Position numbers and translations under genes: made by a program. DNA of 39,442 nt from Prevotellaceae bacterium UBA1746 (GTDB lineage: Bacteria; Bacteroidota; Bacteroidia; Bacteroidales; Bacteroidaceae), in NCBI GenBank assembly GCA_905369775.1, contig CAJPJR010000015.1, positions 1 through 39,442 on the forward strand, read 5' to 3'. A model generated the notes under the pieces. The model saw nothing but the letters and a program-made list of their open reading frames with translations, did not search any database and was not told the DNA's origin. Below are positions 1 to 6,787 of the stretch, piece after piece (positions within the stretch are counted from its first letter, which is position 1; every line of letters begins with the position of its first letter).

Positions 1-284
1 TAGCAATGGAGGGAATTCTGCAAGAAACATCCTGACTTTGGGGTACGTTTTTGAGATATCGTTGTAGGGTAGAAACAGAAATACCATGTTCTTGAGCTGT
101 TTCAAGCAATGTACTGCGCCCTTGTAAATAGAAATCAACAATGGCAGCATTATTAGGCTTTTCACGAGCACTAAAATAGCATTGACAACTCTTGCAATAC
201 CAATACGAGGCACCACGTTTAACTCCTTTGCGGATTACAGCATGAGAACCGCATTTCTGGCACTTTTTTACGATGATATTCCAT
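1..284 (-). pseudogene. IS transposase, N-terminal part, frameshifted and cut by window edge
   Basis: Reading the minus strand from an ATG at 284-282 gives MEYHRK, then an A6 run (plus-strand T264-269), after which the sensible frame is one base out. With five A's the frame continues as KKCQKCGSHAVIRKG, a CxxC zinc-knuckle half, then YWYCKSCQCYF (second CxxC), then a helix-turn-helix-like segment (GRSTLLETAQEHGISVSTLQ) running off the window. A zinc ribbon followed by HTH is the usual N-terminus of several DDE transposases (IS1, IS1595 and IS256/IS1249-like groups); I cannot choose among them. As written, the ATG frame stops after about 20 codons. The extra base may be a real inactivating indel, a recoding site or a base-calling error. 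A TACCTTTG box lies 21 nt upstream of the ATG. Confidence 0.6.
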
Positions 285-304
285 TATAGCATTATAAGCC
301 CCTC

Positions 305-312
305 CAAAGGTA
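305..312 (-). promoter_or_regulatory. -7 box of the transposase promoter
   Basis: The minus strand reads TACCTTTG, a match to the Bacteroidota -7 consensus TAnnTTTG, just upstream of the transposase ATG at 284. No TTG is found 19-21 nt upstream, so only the -7 element is supported. The leader would be about 15 nt. The end of the insertion sequence probably lies a little further right, around 340-365, but I could not identify its terminal inverted repeat. Confidence 0.35.
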
Positions 313-408
313 TGAAAAAGAGAGCATTATGCCCCCTTTCAGGAGTACATTTGACCATTAAGCCCAAATTTTCTCAGACTATACAACTTACATTACATCA
401 AAAATGCC

Positions 409-437
409 TTGAGAATCAAGATTTATCAGTAACTTTG
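409..437 (+). promoter_or_regulatory. Candidate promoter of the ATPase/DUF4276 module
   Basis: TAACTTTG at 430-437 matches the -7 consensus, and TTG sits at 409-411 with an 18-nt spacer, two shorter than the spacer seen elsewhere in this window. Transcription would start near 443, giving a leader of about 125 nt before the ATPase ATG at 567. The short spacer makes this a weaker case than the other promoters. Confidence 0.35.
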
Positions 438-566
438 TAGCCATCACGACATATAGAAAGGCAATTCGTCTTTATTATCCAGACAGAAATATCTCTAGTC
501 GTTTAACCCACTCTTTTGTGTAGAAGAGAATACTTCCAAAATACAAACTAGTTAATCACTCGCTTC

Positions 567-1646
567 ATGATAAGAGAGCTCCACATAAAAGGTTATAAGT
601 CCATAAAAGACCAAAAGGTTCAACTTACCCCGATCAATTTACTTATTGGCGCCAATGGTGCTGGAAAAACCAATTTCATCTCTATTTTCTCTCTAATAAG
701 AAACCTATACGAGAAAAACCTACAAGAATACATCGCCGTAAAAGGTGGCTCAGATTCATTCTTTTATATGGGCAAAAAAGTCACAGAGAAAATTGAGATT
801 GATATGTATTTTGCCGAGAACGGTAACCCACCCCACAACCGTTTCGACTTTAGGCTTATAGAAGCACAAGACACCTTACTAATTCAAAGTTTGGGGACAG
901 CCTTTTTCAACAATGTTTGGCACCTTAACACCTACGAAAAGAATGTTAAAGAGTCAAATTTCAAGAATTTCAAACATAGTCAAGCTTATTGGGTCAACCA
1001 GCTATTAAAAGATTTCGAGGTCTACCACTTTCATGATACAAGTGAACGAGCATCCATCAAAGGAAAAAACCGCATAGACGATAATCATGTACTACGCCGT
1101 GATGGGGGAAACATCGCTGCATTCCTCTACATGCTAAAAGAAACGGAAAACAAATCATTTCTACAGATAGAGCAAATCGTATCATCCATATCGCCATTTT
1201 TTCAAGGCTTTTATCTAGAACCAGATCGTTTAAATTGTAATTTAATCCAACTACAATGGAAGCAGGCAGGAATGTACGACACCTACTTTAATAGCTATCA
1301 ATTATCTGATGGAACATTGCGATTTATATGCTTAGCAACCTTGCTTCTACAACCCAATCCACCTGGCACCATTATTATTGATGAACCAGAACTAGGCCTA
1401 CACCCTATGGCAATTAACAAACTAGCAGAACTGATTAAAATAGCATCGCATAAATCTCAGATTATTGTATCGACTCAGTCTACAACGCTTTTGGATCAAT
1501 TCGACGCAAACGATATCATTTGCATAAATCACTATAATAATTCAACAATTTTCAATCGTCTAAAAAAAGAAGAGCTTTCAAGCTGGTTAGAAGACTACAG
1601 TTTAGGGGAAATCTGGGAGAAAAATGTATTTGGCGCAAATTTCTAA
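567..1646 (+). CDS. OLD/RecF-like AAA ATPase of a two-gene putative defence module
   Basis: 359 aa. The N-terminus (IRELHIKGYKSIKD) is the usual SMC/RecF-type opening. Walker A is GANGAGKTN at residues 28-36. An ABC-signature-like LSDGTLR lies at about 246-252, Walker B IIIDEPELGLHP around 269-280 (D272, E273), and a VSTQS switch near 302 where ABC proteins carry the H-loop. This is the AAA_15/AAA_21 ATPase type found in OLD-family, PARIS AriA and similar anti-phage systems. The partner DUF4276 gene starts 11 nt downstream, so the two are surely co-transcribed. Base composition and codon use are AT-rich compared with everything beyond 3.2 kb, which suggests recent transfer. By family analogy the ATPase would sense or be loaded on a target and control the TOPRIM-like partner. 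The exact system and trigger cannot be told from sequence. Confidence 0.8.
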   Translation: MIRELHIKGYKSIKDQKVQLTPINLLIGANGAGKTNFISIFSLIRNLYEKNLQEYIAVKGGSDSFFYMGKKVTEKIEIDMYFAENGNPPHNRFDFRLIEAQDTLLIQSLGTAFFNNVWHLNTYEKNVKESNFKNFKHSQAYWVNQLLKDFEVYHFHDTSERASIKGKNRIDDNHVLRRDGGNIAAFLYMLKETENKSFLQIEQIVSSISPFFQGFYLEPDRLNCNLIQLQWKQAGMYDTYFNSYQLSDGTLRFICLATLLLQPNPPGTIIIDEPELGLHPMAINKLAELIKIASHKSQIIVSTQSTTLLDQFDANDIICINHYNNSTIFNRLKKEELSSWLEDYSLGEIWEKNVFGANF

Positions 1647-1657
1647 AGGGAGATACA

Positions 1658-2342
1658 ATGAATAATAGGTTAGTCTTTATCGTTGAAGGGGATACAGAGG
1701 TTGAATTTATAACGAAGAAAATAATTCCATACCTTGAGCAGAAAAGAGGTAACACGTACGCAACCTTCATGAACGCTCAAAAAATTACAACCAACAAAAA
1801 AAAGAACTGTAAAGGTGGTGTTGTAAATTTCGAGCATCTAAAAAATGAAATTAGCAGAATAGTATCATCTAATAGAAATGTCCTAATAACAACACTTATA
1901 GATTTTTTTTCGCCTACCAAACAATTTCCCCAATTATAGCACAGACAAAAACAAAGTCTATAGCATTGAAGAAGGAATATCTAAGGAAATAAAAAAAATC
2001 ATCGCTTCTAATCACTTTCTTCCTTATATACAATTGCATGAGTTTGAAGCGCTTATGTTTATCGACGCTGAAAAATTTGATAGCATCACAAAAAGCGACT
2101 CGCAAAAAAAGCAGATTGAAGATATCATAAGAAAATATCCTAATCCTGAAAATATTAATGGCGGGTGTGATACTGCCCCTTCAAAGCGATTAATTAGTAT
2201 TATTCCAACTTACAAAAAAGTCATTTGCAGTAGTTACATTTTCGAAAAACTACGTATTGATGATATCAGAAAAAAAGCACCTCGCTTCAACGAGTGGCTA
2301 GATCGGATAGAACGCGCATTGGATAATAATCAGTTCACGTGA
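1658..2342 (+). pseudogene. DUF4276 (TOPRIM-like) protein, frameshifted at a T8 run
   Basis: The first part (1658-1939) reads MNNRLVFIVEGDTEVEFITK, the VEGxTE opening typical of DUF4276 and resembling the TOPRIM acidic motif. It reaches TTLIDFF and then meets eight T's at 1903-1910, after which the frame ends at a TAG. Removing one T gives an uninterrupted reading: LIDFFRLPNNFPNYSTDK, then YIQLHEFEALMF (the family's strongest motif), to the stop at 2340-2342. The restored protein would be about 227 aa, a normal length for the family. DUF4276 genes commonly sit beside AAA ATPase genes, as here. The break could be phase variation by slippage in the homopolymer, slippage recoding, true decay or a sequencing error. 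The rest of the second half is free of damage, which argues against long decay. Confidence 0.75.
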
Positions 2343-2352
2343 AATATTAGGT

Positions 2353-2419
2353 TCATCCGACATTTGGAGTGATGACCTTCTAAAAGGAAGGAAACCGCTG
2401 AATAACTTGTATCTTTGAA
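2353..2419 (+). repeat. 67-nt direct repeat, copy 1
   Basis: This stretch aligns without gaps to 3082-3148, exactly 729 nt downstream, with 56 of 67 identities by hand count. The first 22 nt are identical (positions 2353-2374, starting TCATCCGACATTTGG). Both copies end in a -7-like box: TATCTTTG here, TATATTTG in copy 2. It begins just after the DUF4276 stop. The pair brackets a gene-free segment and may mark the ends of an old insertion or a repeated promoter-like cassette. Confidence 0.8.
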
Positions 2420-2540
2420 TTATCACCGCCAAATGTACGAAAGCCGTCTGCTTTCTCACAAAACCCCACAACTATTTTGGTTAACATAGGAAGCGCATCA
2501 ATATACAAGACTGCTTCTTCAGCCCATGTACATTCCGCCA

Positions 2541-2996
2541 TATCTCGCGCGGGCTATACACGCGCGCATCCGGCGATTTTCGACTTTTGTGTTCACCTCT
2601 TCACCTTCGCACTTAAAACGTTGTGCGTAAATAAGTTAAACGTGAAGTCTTCACCCCTATTTTTCCTTCACCCTTGCCTTCACCGAAGGTTTTGGGAGTT
2701 TATTCACTATGCACATTTCATGCGAAACGAAGTGACTAAGCGACCACTGCTCGAAACGAAGGCGGGGACGGGATGGAAAGATCGGGGAGGAGAAGAACCC
2801 AATAAACAAAGGGTGAAGGAAAAGGAGAGGTGAAGCATTCACCCCTAATTCACTATAGATCAGGAAGTTGTCTGAAAACAAGGAAAAACGAAGCCTTCAC
2901 CCACAACTCACTCAGCATCAGCAGATTACGAGGAAAAGGTGAAGAGGTGAAGGCTGTTTTTAGAAAACAGCGGATGCGCACGCGCGCGAGGAAAGA
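2541..2996. repeat. GTGAAG/TTCACC repeat element, copy A
   Basis: The left part has alternating CG tracts (CTCGCGCGGGC, CACGCGCGCATCCGG, 2544-2572) followed by TTCACCTCTTCACCTTC at about 2592-2608. The right part is the mirror image: AAGGTGAAGAGGTGAAGG at about 2937-2954, then GCGGATGCGCACGCGCGCGAG at 2970-2990. Between them are more GGTGAAGG and CTTCACCCC motifs, including GGTGAAGGAAAA and TTCACCCCTAAT. The same parts in the same order occur at 27938-28208. The inverted arms suggest a MITE-like element or a structured RNA. No open reading frame fits it. Confidence 0.6.
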
Positions 2997-3081
2997 CGGC
3001 AGGAAAGTGAGGAAAGTGCGCAGGTTCTCGCGAATTGGCCACGGGTTTGTGCTTTCAACATCGAAGTGCAACAAATCGGGG

Positions 3082-3148
3082 TCATCCGACATTTGGAGTG
3101 ATGCGGGTCTGAAAAGAAGAAAAACGCTGAACAAATTGTATATTTGAA
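3082..3148 (+). repeat. 67-nt direct repeat, copy 2
   Basis: Second copy of the 2353-2419 repeat, with the first 22 nt identical and 34 of the next 45 matching. It ends in TATATTTG at 3139-3146. No plus-strand gene follows: the next gene, dprA, is on the other strand and ends at 3253. If the -7-like box is active it would drive a non-coding transcript into the 3' end of dprA. Confidence 0.8.
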
Positions 3149-3252
3149 GTTTACCGGACAGCAATAAAATATAATAAGGATCGGAACAAAAAGTGGGGAA
3201 ACAATGTGCAACTTCCTGTTGCGCGCGGTTTGATCCCCTTTCTCGGCGCGAA

Positions 3253-4386
3253 TTAGCGCGGTTTGATGCGTAAGCGGTATCTCCCGCCGGCGAGCAAGGT
3301 GACGATGCTCGACATTTGCAAGTCAAAAAGCGTAGCGTTAACCTGGCTAAGCGGAAGATTCGTGATGATGCAAAGTCGCTCGGCAGTTTCGCCCTCGCTA
3401 CCCGCAGCGCGCAAAGCCCGGATGAGCGAACTCTGCTCAGGGGAATCTCCGTCGAAGAGTTCCAATTGGACATTCGGCGTCTCGCTTTTCGTTTCCCAAT
3501 TCATCAATCCCATCAGATCGGCGGCATCTGTGATGAGTTCTGCGCGGCGGTCGCGAATGAGGTGTAAGCACCCTCGGCTGAATTCATCGTCGGTGCGACC
3601 GGGAAAAGCGCAGACCGTGCGATTGTAATCGGCTGCAAGGTGAGCAGTGATCAGCGCCCCACCTTTTTCTGCACTCTCGACAACAAGGGTAACATCTGCC
3701 AAACCGGCCACAATGCGATTGCGGCGCACGAAATTTCCGGCGAAGGGGCGCACACCGGCCATATACTCCGTGAGCAAACCTCCGTGCGCCAGCATTTGTC
3801 TCGCAGTGTCGCGATGCATGGGCGGATAGATCGAATCTAAGCCATGCGCCAAGACCCCAACCGTGTCCAGGTGGTGGTCGAGTGCTGCACGATGGGCATG
3901 GATGTCGACCCCGTAGGCCAGACCGCTCACGACGAGCGCGTCAGGAAGTGCTGCCGCCAATTCAGCACAAAAGCGTTCGCAGTGCGCCTTGCCATAAGGC
4001 GTGATGCGGCGTGTCCCCACCACCGCCACCACATGTCGCGCGTCGAGATCCGCTGTGCCGCGATAATACAACACAGCGGGAGCATCCGGACATTGCGCCA
4101 GGCGATGCGGATAGTCAGCGGTGCCAAGTGCCAGTGGGCGTATGCTGTGACGATGACAAAAGTCGAGTTCATCGGCCGCTCGGCGGAGGGCTTCTTCGCC
4201 ATGTTCGGCAAAGAGGCGCTGCAAACGAGGGCGCGCCGTAGGCGCAAGTTCGTCGAGCGAATCGAGCACAGCCACAGTGTCATCGAAAAGACACTGCGGC
4301 TCGTCGACTCGACGCAAAAGTTCTACACATTGTGCCTGTGTGAGTCCGCGCAACAGCGTGAGGGCGATGTGAGCTTGTAGAGACAT
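3253..4386 (-). CDS. dprA: DNA-processing protein DprA
   Basis: 377 aa. DprA binds incoming single-stranded DNA and loads RecA during natural transformation. The Rossmann core is clear: ADYPHRLAQCPDAPAVLYYR, then VVGTRRITPYG, then the conserved SGLAYGVDIHAHRAAL, then RNRIVAGLADVTLVVES and GGALITAHLAADYNR. A short helical N-terminal domain precedes it. A C-terminal winged-helix-like domain follows (AERLCIITNLPLSQVNATLF, ending GGRYRLRIKPR). The start at 4386 (MSLQAHIALTLL) is preferred because it matches the usual N-terminus; an upstream in-frame ATG would overlap the preceding gene. It is the last gene of the pgi-HAD-dprA run, 35 nt after the HAD gene. Confidence 0.93.
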   Translation of the reverse strand: MSLQAHIALTLLRGLTQAQCVELLRRVDEPQCLFDDTVAVLDSLDELAPTARPRLQRLFAEHGEEALRRAADELDFCHRHSIRPLALGTADYPHRLAQCPDAPAVLYYRGTADLDARHVVAVVGTRRITPYGKAHCERFCAELAAALPDALVVSGLAYGVDIHAHRAALDHHLDTVGVLAHGLDSIYPPMHRDTARQMLAHGGLLTEYMAGVRPFAGNFVRRNRIVAGLADVTLVVESAEKGGALITAHLAADYNRTVCAFPGRTDDEFSRGCLHLIRDRRAELITDAADLMGLMNWETKSETPNVQLELFDGDSPEQSSLIRALRAAGSEGETAERLCIITNLPLSQVNATLFDLQMSSIVTLLAGGRYRLRIKPR

Positions 4387-4421
4387 GGTAAGTTCAAGGT
4401 GAGAATAAGAGATGACTGCGG

Positions 4422-5207
4422 TCAATGCAGCCCAAAAGTGTTCCGAAGTTCCGGCCAAGCTTCGGCGAGTGCAGTCATTGAAGGGAAGACCAAAGCAGCT
4501 ACTTCGGCAGACAGGGCGGCGGGATCAAGCGGTCCCGTATTGACGGCCACCGTAAAAATGCCGGCCGCTACGGCTGCGCGCACACCCAACGGGGCGTTTT
4601 CGACAACGAAGGCTTGCCAGGGTCGAAGATCACCTCCTTTGGAGAGCCCCATAAGATAGGGTTCCGGATGAGGTTTGCCGTGCTTCACGTCGCGCGAGGA
4701 GACCAATCTTTGCGGATCGAACACGCCGGGATAATTATGCGTAAGCCGTTCGAGCAAACTGGCTTGGCCGCTTCCCGTAACGACTACCGTGGTCAACCGA
4801 TCGGTAATGACTTGTCGGAGCAGTTCTTGCGCTCCCGGCATGCGGGGTGCCTCGGGATACGAGTTGAAGAGTTCGCACTTTCGCGCGTAGAGGCGTTCGA
4901 CTTCTTCGGGATTGGTGTCGCGGTTCCAGGCGCGGCGCGTGAAGAGCCCGATGGTGCTAAACGCGGTGCGCCCCTCATTGAGATAGACTTCTTCGGGACT
5001 CACCTCAAGTCCGGCCTCACGACAAACCTGTGTCCAAGCTTTGGCATGGCCGGGCATGGAGTCGAAAAGCACGCCGTCCATGTCGAAAAGGGCGGCCTGG
5101 ACGGGCAGGATGTGGAGATCGTGGCCGGCGGCGACGGCTTCACGCTGCCAATCGGGGTGTTGCTCCCAATATCGGGTAACGGCCGCCGCGTAGTGTTGTT
5201 GCGTCAT
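4422..5207 (-). CDS. HAD-superfamily phosphatase, beta-phosphoglucomutase-like
   Basis: 261 aa. The HAD motifs appear in order: FDMDGVLFDS at about residues 41-50 (nucleophile D42, acid D44), VVVTGSG (motif II), the lysine region HGKPHPEPYL (motif III), and VVENAPLGVRAAVAAG (motif IV, with VEN where many relatives have ED). A cap-domain insert follows motif I, as in subclass I HADs of the phosphoglycolate phosphatase/beta-PGM type. About 35 extra residues precede the core. It lies 80 nt after pgi and 35 nt before dprA on the same strand. Its substrate cannot be told from the sequence; proximity to pgi makes a sugar phosphate plausible. Confidence 0.82.
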   Translation of the reverse strand: MTQQHYAAAVTRYWEQHPDWQREAVAAGHDLHILPVQAALFDMDGVLFDSMPGHAKAWTQVCREAGLEVSPEEVYLNEGRTAFSTIGLFTRRAWNRDTNPEEVERLYARKCELFNSYPEAPRMPGAQELLRQVITDRLTTVVVTGSGQASLLERLTHNYPGVFDPQRLVSSRDVKHGKPHPEPYLMGLSKGGDLRPWQAFVVENAPLGVRAAVAAGIFTVAVNTGPLDPAALSAEVAALVFPSMTALAEAWPELRNTFGLH

Positions 5208-5287
5208 GGCGATTGCATTGAAAAAACAATCCCCACCCGCTCTGCAGCGGGCGGGGAAAGGGGGAAAGAAACGAGTTTGTCCGTAGA

Positions 5288-6625
5288 TTATTCGGCAAGG
5301 CGCGCTTTGAGCGCTTCGGTTTCGGCTTCGTAACCGGGTTTGCCGAGCAGCGCAAACATATTCTTCTTGTAAGCTTCGACACCGGGTTGGTTGAACGGGT
5401 TGACATCGAGAAGCAAACCACTCACACCGCAGGCGCGTTCGAAGAAATAGATGAGTTGACCGAGGTAATACTCGTTGAGTTGGGGAAGCACGATACGCAA
5501 GTTGGGCACACCGCCGTCGACATGCGCGAGGCGCGTTCCGAGTTCTGCCATTTTGTTGACTTCGTCCACGCGCTTTCCGGCCAGGAAGTTGAGTCCATCG
5601 AGGTTCTCCTCATCAGCGGGGAAGTGAAGCGTGTGATTGGCTTCTTCGACCGAAACAACGGTTTCGAAGATGGTGCGTTCGCCTTCTTGGATCCATTGTC
5701 CCATGGAGTGGAGGTCTGTGGTGAAATCGACTGCAGCGGGGAAAATGCCCACACCGTCCTTGCCTTCGCTTTCTCCGTAGAGTTGCTTCCACCACTCGTT
5801 CATGTAGTGGAGTTTGGGCTGGAAGTTGACGAGGATCTCGATCTTCTTGCCGGCGCGGTAGAGGGCGTTGCGCACGGCGGCATATTGCGTGGCGATGTTG
5901 TCGTCGCTGCTGCATTCGCGCTCCATGTCGGCGGCACCCTTGACGAGGGCGTCGATGTCGAAGCCGGCGCAGGCGATGGGGAGGAGACCGACGGGGGTGA
6001 GGACGGAGAAACGGCCACCGACGTTGTCGGGGATGATGAAAGAGGTGTAGCCCTCTTTGTCGGCCGTGGTGCGCGCCGCGCCCTTCTTGGCGTCGGTCAC
6101 CGCCACGATCACCTTGCGTGCAGTCTCTTTGCCGCGCTGTTCCTCACACTGTTTCTTGAGGAGACGGAAGGCCAGTGCGGTTTCCGTGGTGGTGCCGCTC
6201 TTGGAAATGTTGATCACACCGAATTTGCGGTGGCGGAGGTATTCGCAAAGTTCGAAGAGATAGTCTTCGCCGATGTTGTTGCCGGCAAAGAGGATAACGG
6301 GATTGGTGCCGTCGTTGGTGAGCCATTCGAACTGGTTGCCGAGTGCCTCAATCACTGCGCGCGCTCCGAGGTAGGAACCGCCGATACCTGCAACGACAAT
6401 CGTGTCGCAGTGCTCACGCAGAGTGGCGGCGCAGGCTTTGATTTCGCTGAGGAATTCGGGGGTAATGGAAGAAGGAAGGTGCATCCAGCCGAGGAAGTCG
6501 TTGCCCGGGCAGGTTTGTGCCTCGAGTGCTTTTTGTGCGGCGGGCACATTGGCATTTACTTCGTCCAACTCGCCGTTCACGAGGAACGACGTGGCGTTGT
6601 CAAGTTCTAAACGAATAGCATTCAT
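5288..6625 (-). CDS. pgi: Glucose-6-phosphate isomerase
   Basis: 445 aa, the normal length for the short bacterial form. It interconverts glucose-6-phosphate and fructose-6-phosphate in the cytoplasm. Diagnostic motifs: VVAGIGGSYLGARAVIEALG, VINISKSGTTTETALAFRLL (phosphate-binding loop), GGRFSVLTPVGLLPIACAG, and near the C-terminus GVEAYKKNMFALLGKPGY. The start at 6625 (MNAIRLELDNATSF) is chosen over an in-frame upstream ATG because the extra residues would cover the promoter at 6682-6712, which puts the transcription start near 6675. First gene of the pgi-HAD-dprA unit. Confidence 0.96.
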   Translation of the reverse strand: MNAIRLELDNATSFLVNGELDEVNANVPAAQKALEAQTCPGNDFLGWMHLPSSITPEFLSEIKACAATLREHCDTIVVAGIGGSYLGARAVIEALGNQFEWLTNDGTNPVILFAGNNIGEDYLFELCEYLRHRKFGVINISKSGTTTETALAFRLLKKQCEEQRGKETARKVIVAVTDAKKGAARTTADKEGYTSFIIPDNVGGRFSVLTPVGLLPIACAGFDIDALVKGAADMERECSSDDNIATQYAAVRNALYRAGKKIEILVNFQPKLHYMNEWWKQLYGESEGKDGVGIFPAAVDFTTDLHSMGQWIQEGERTIFETVVSVEEANHTLHFPADEENLDGLNFLAGKRVDEVNKMAELGTRLAHVDGGVPNLRIVLPQLNEYYLGQLIYFFERACGVSGLLLDVNPFNQPGVEAYKKNMFALLGKPGYEAETEALKARLAE

Positions 6626-6681
6626 GATGGTATATGTTGTGAAGTTGTTGTTGATGTGGGCAAGTGTCGGGCTTGTCGGCT

Positions 6682-6712
6682 CAAAGTTAAGCAATTGCTC
6701 GAAATCCCACAA
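6682..6712 (-). promoter_or_regulatory. pgi promoter
   Basis: On the minus strand TTG (6712-6710) is followed after exactly 20 nt by TAACTTTG (6689-6682), a full match to the Bacteroidota -33/-7 consensus. The leader to the pgi ATG is about 50 nt. The spacer contains the perfect 10-bp palindrome AGCAATTGCT at 6690-6699, directly abutting the -7 box. Confidence 0.75.
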
Positions 6713-6722
6713 GCCAGACGCG

Positions 6723-6743
6723 GAGAACGTGGGAATCGTTCTC
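6723..6743 (-). terminator. Weak hairpin after tamL
   Basis: GAGAACG and CGTTCTC can pair as a 7-bp stem around a 7-nt loop in the gap between the tamL stop (6788) and the pgi promoter. No T-run follows on the minus strand, so it is at best a weak terminator. Confidence 0.3.
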
Positions 6744-6787
6744 CCTTGTGTGCGCGCTTTTGAGAGTGGGAGCGGCAGTTTGCGGCA

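Larger units (their letters stand above)
2343..3252. other. Gene-free region between the DUF4276 gene and dprA
   Basis: About 900 bp with no credible coding sequence: the short open frames have no family resemblance and run through repeats. It holds the two copies of the 67-nt direct repeat (2353-2419 and 3082-3148) and the GTGAAG/TTCACC repeat element (about 2541-2996). A 12-nt duplication, GCGCGGTTTGAT, lies at 3223-3234 and 3256-3267, the second copy being part of the last codons of dprA. Composition changes from AT-rich to GC-rich across this stretch, so it is the junction between the accessory island and the chromosome. Confidence 0.6.

Noticed and set aside
2477..3147. Short open frames in the 2.3-3.2 kb gap
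   Set aside because: They run through the repeat elements on both strands, are rich in Arg/Ser/Phe/Leu, and have no homology pattern.
3223..3267. 12-nt duplication GCGCGGTTTGAT around the dprA stop as a target-site duplication
   Set aside because: The copies are only 33 nt apart and enclose no element; likely a local duplication.
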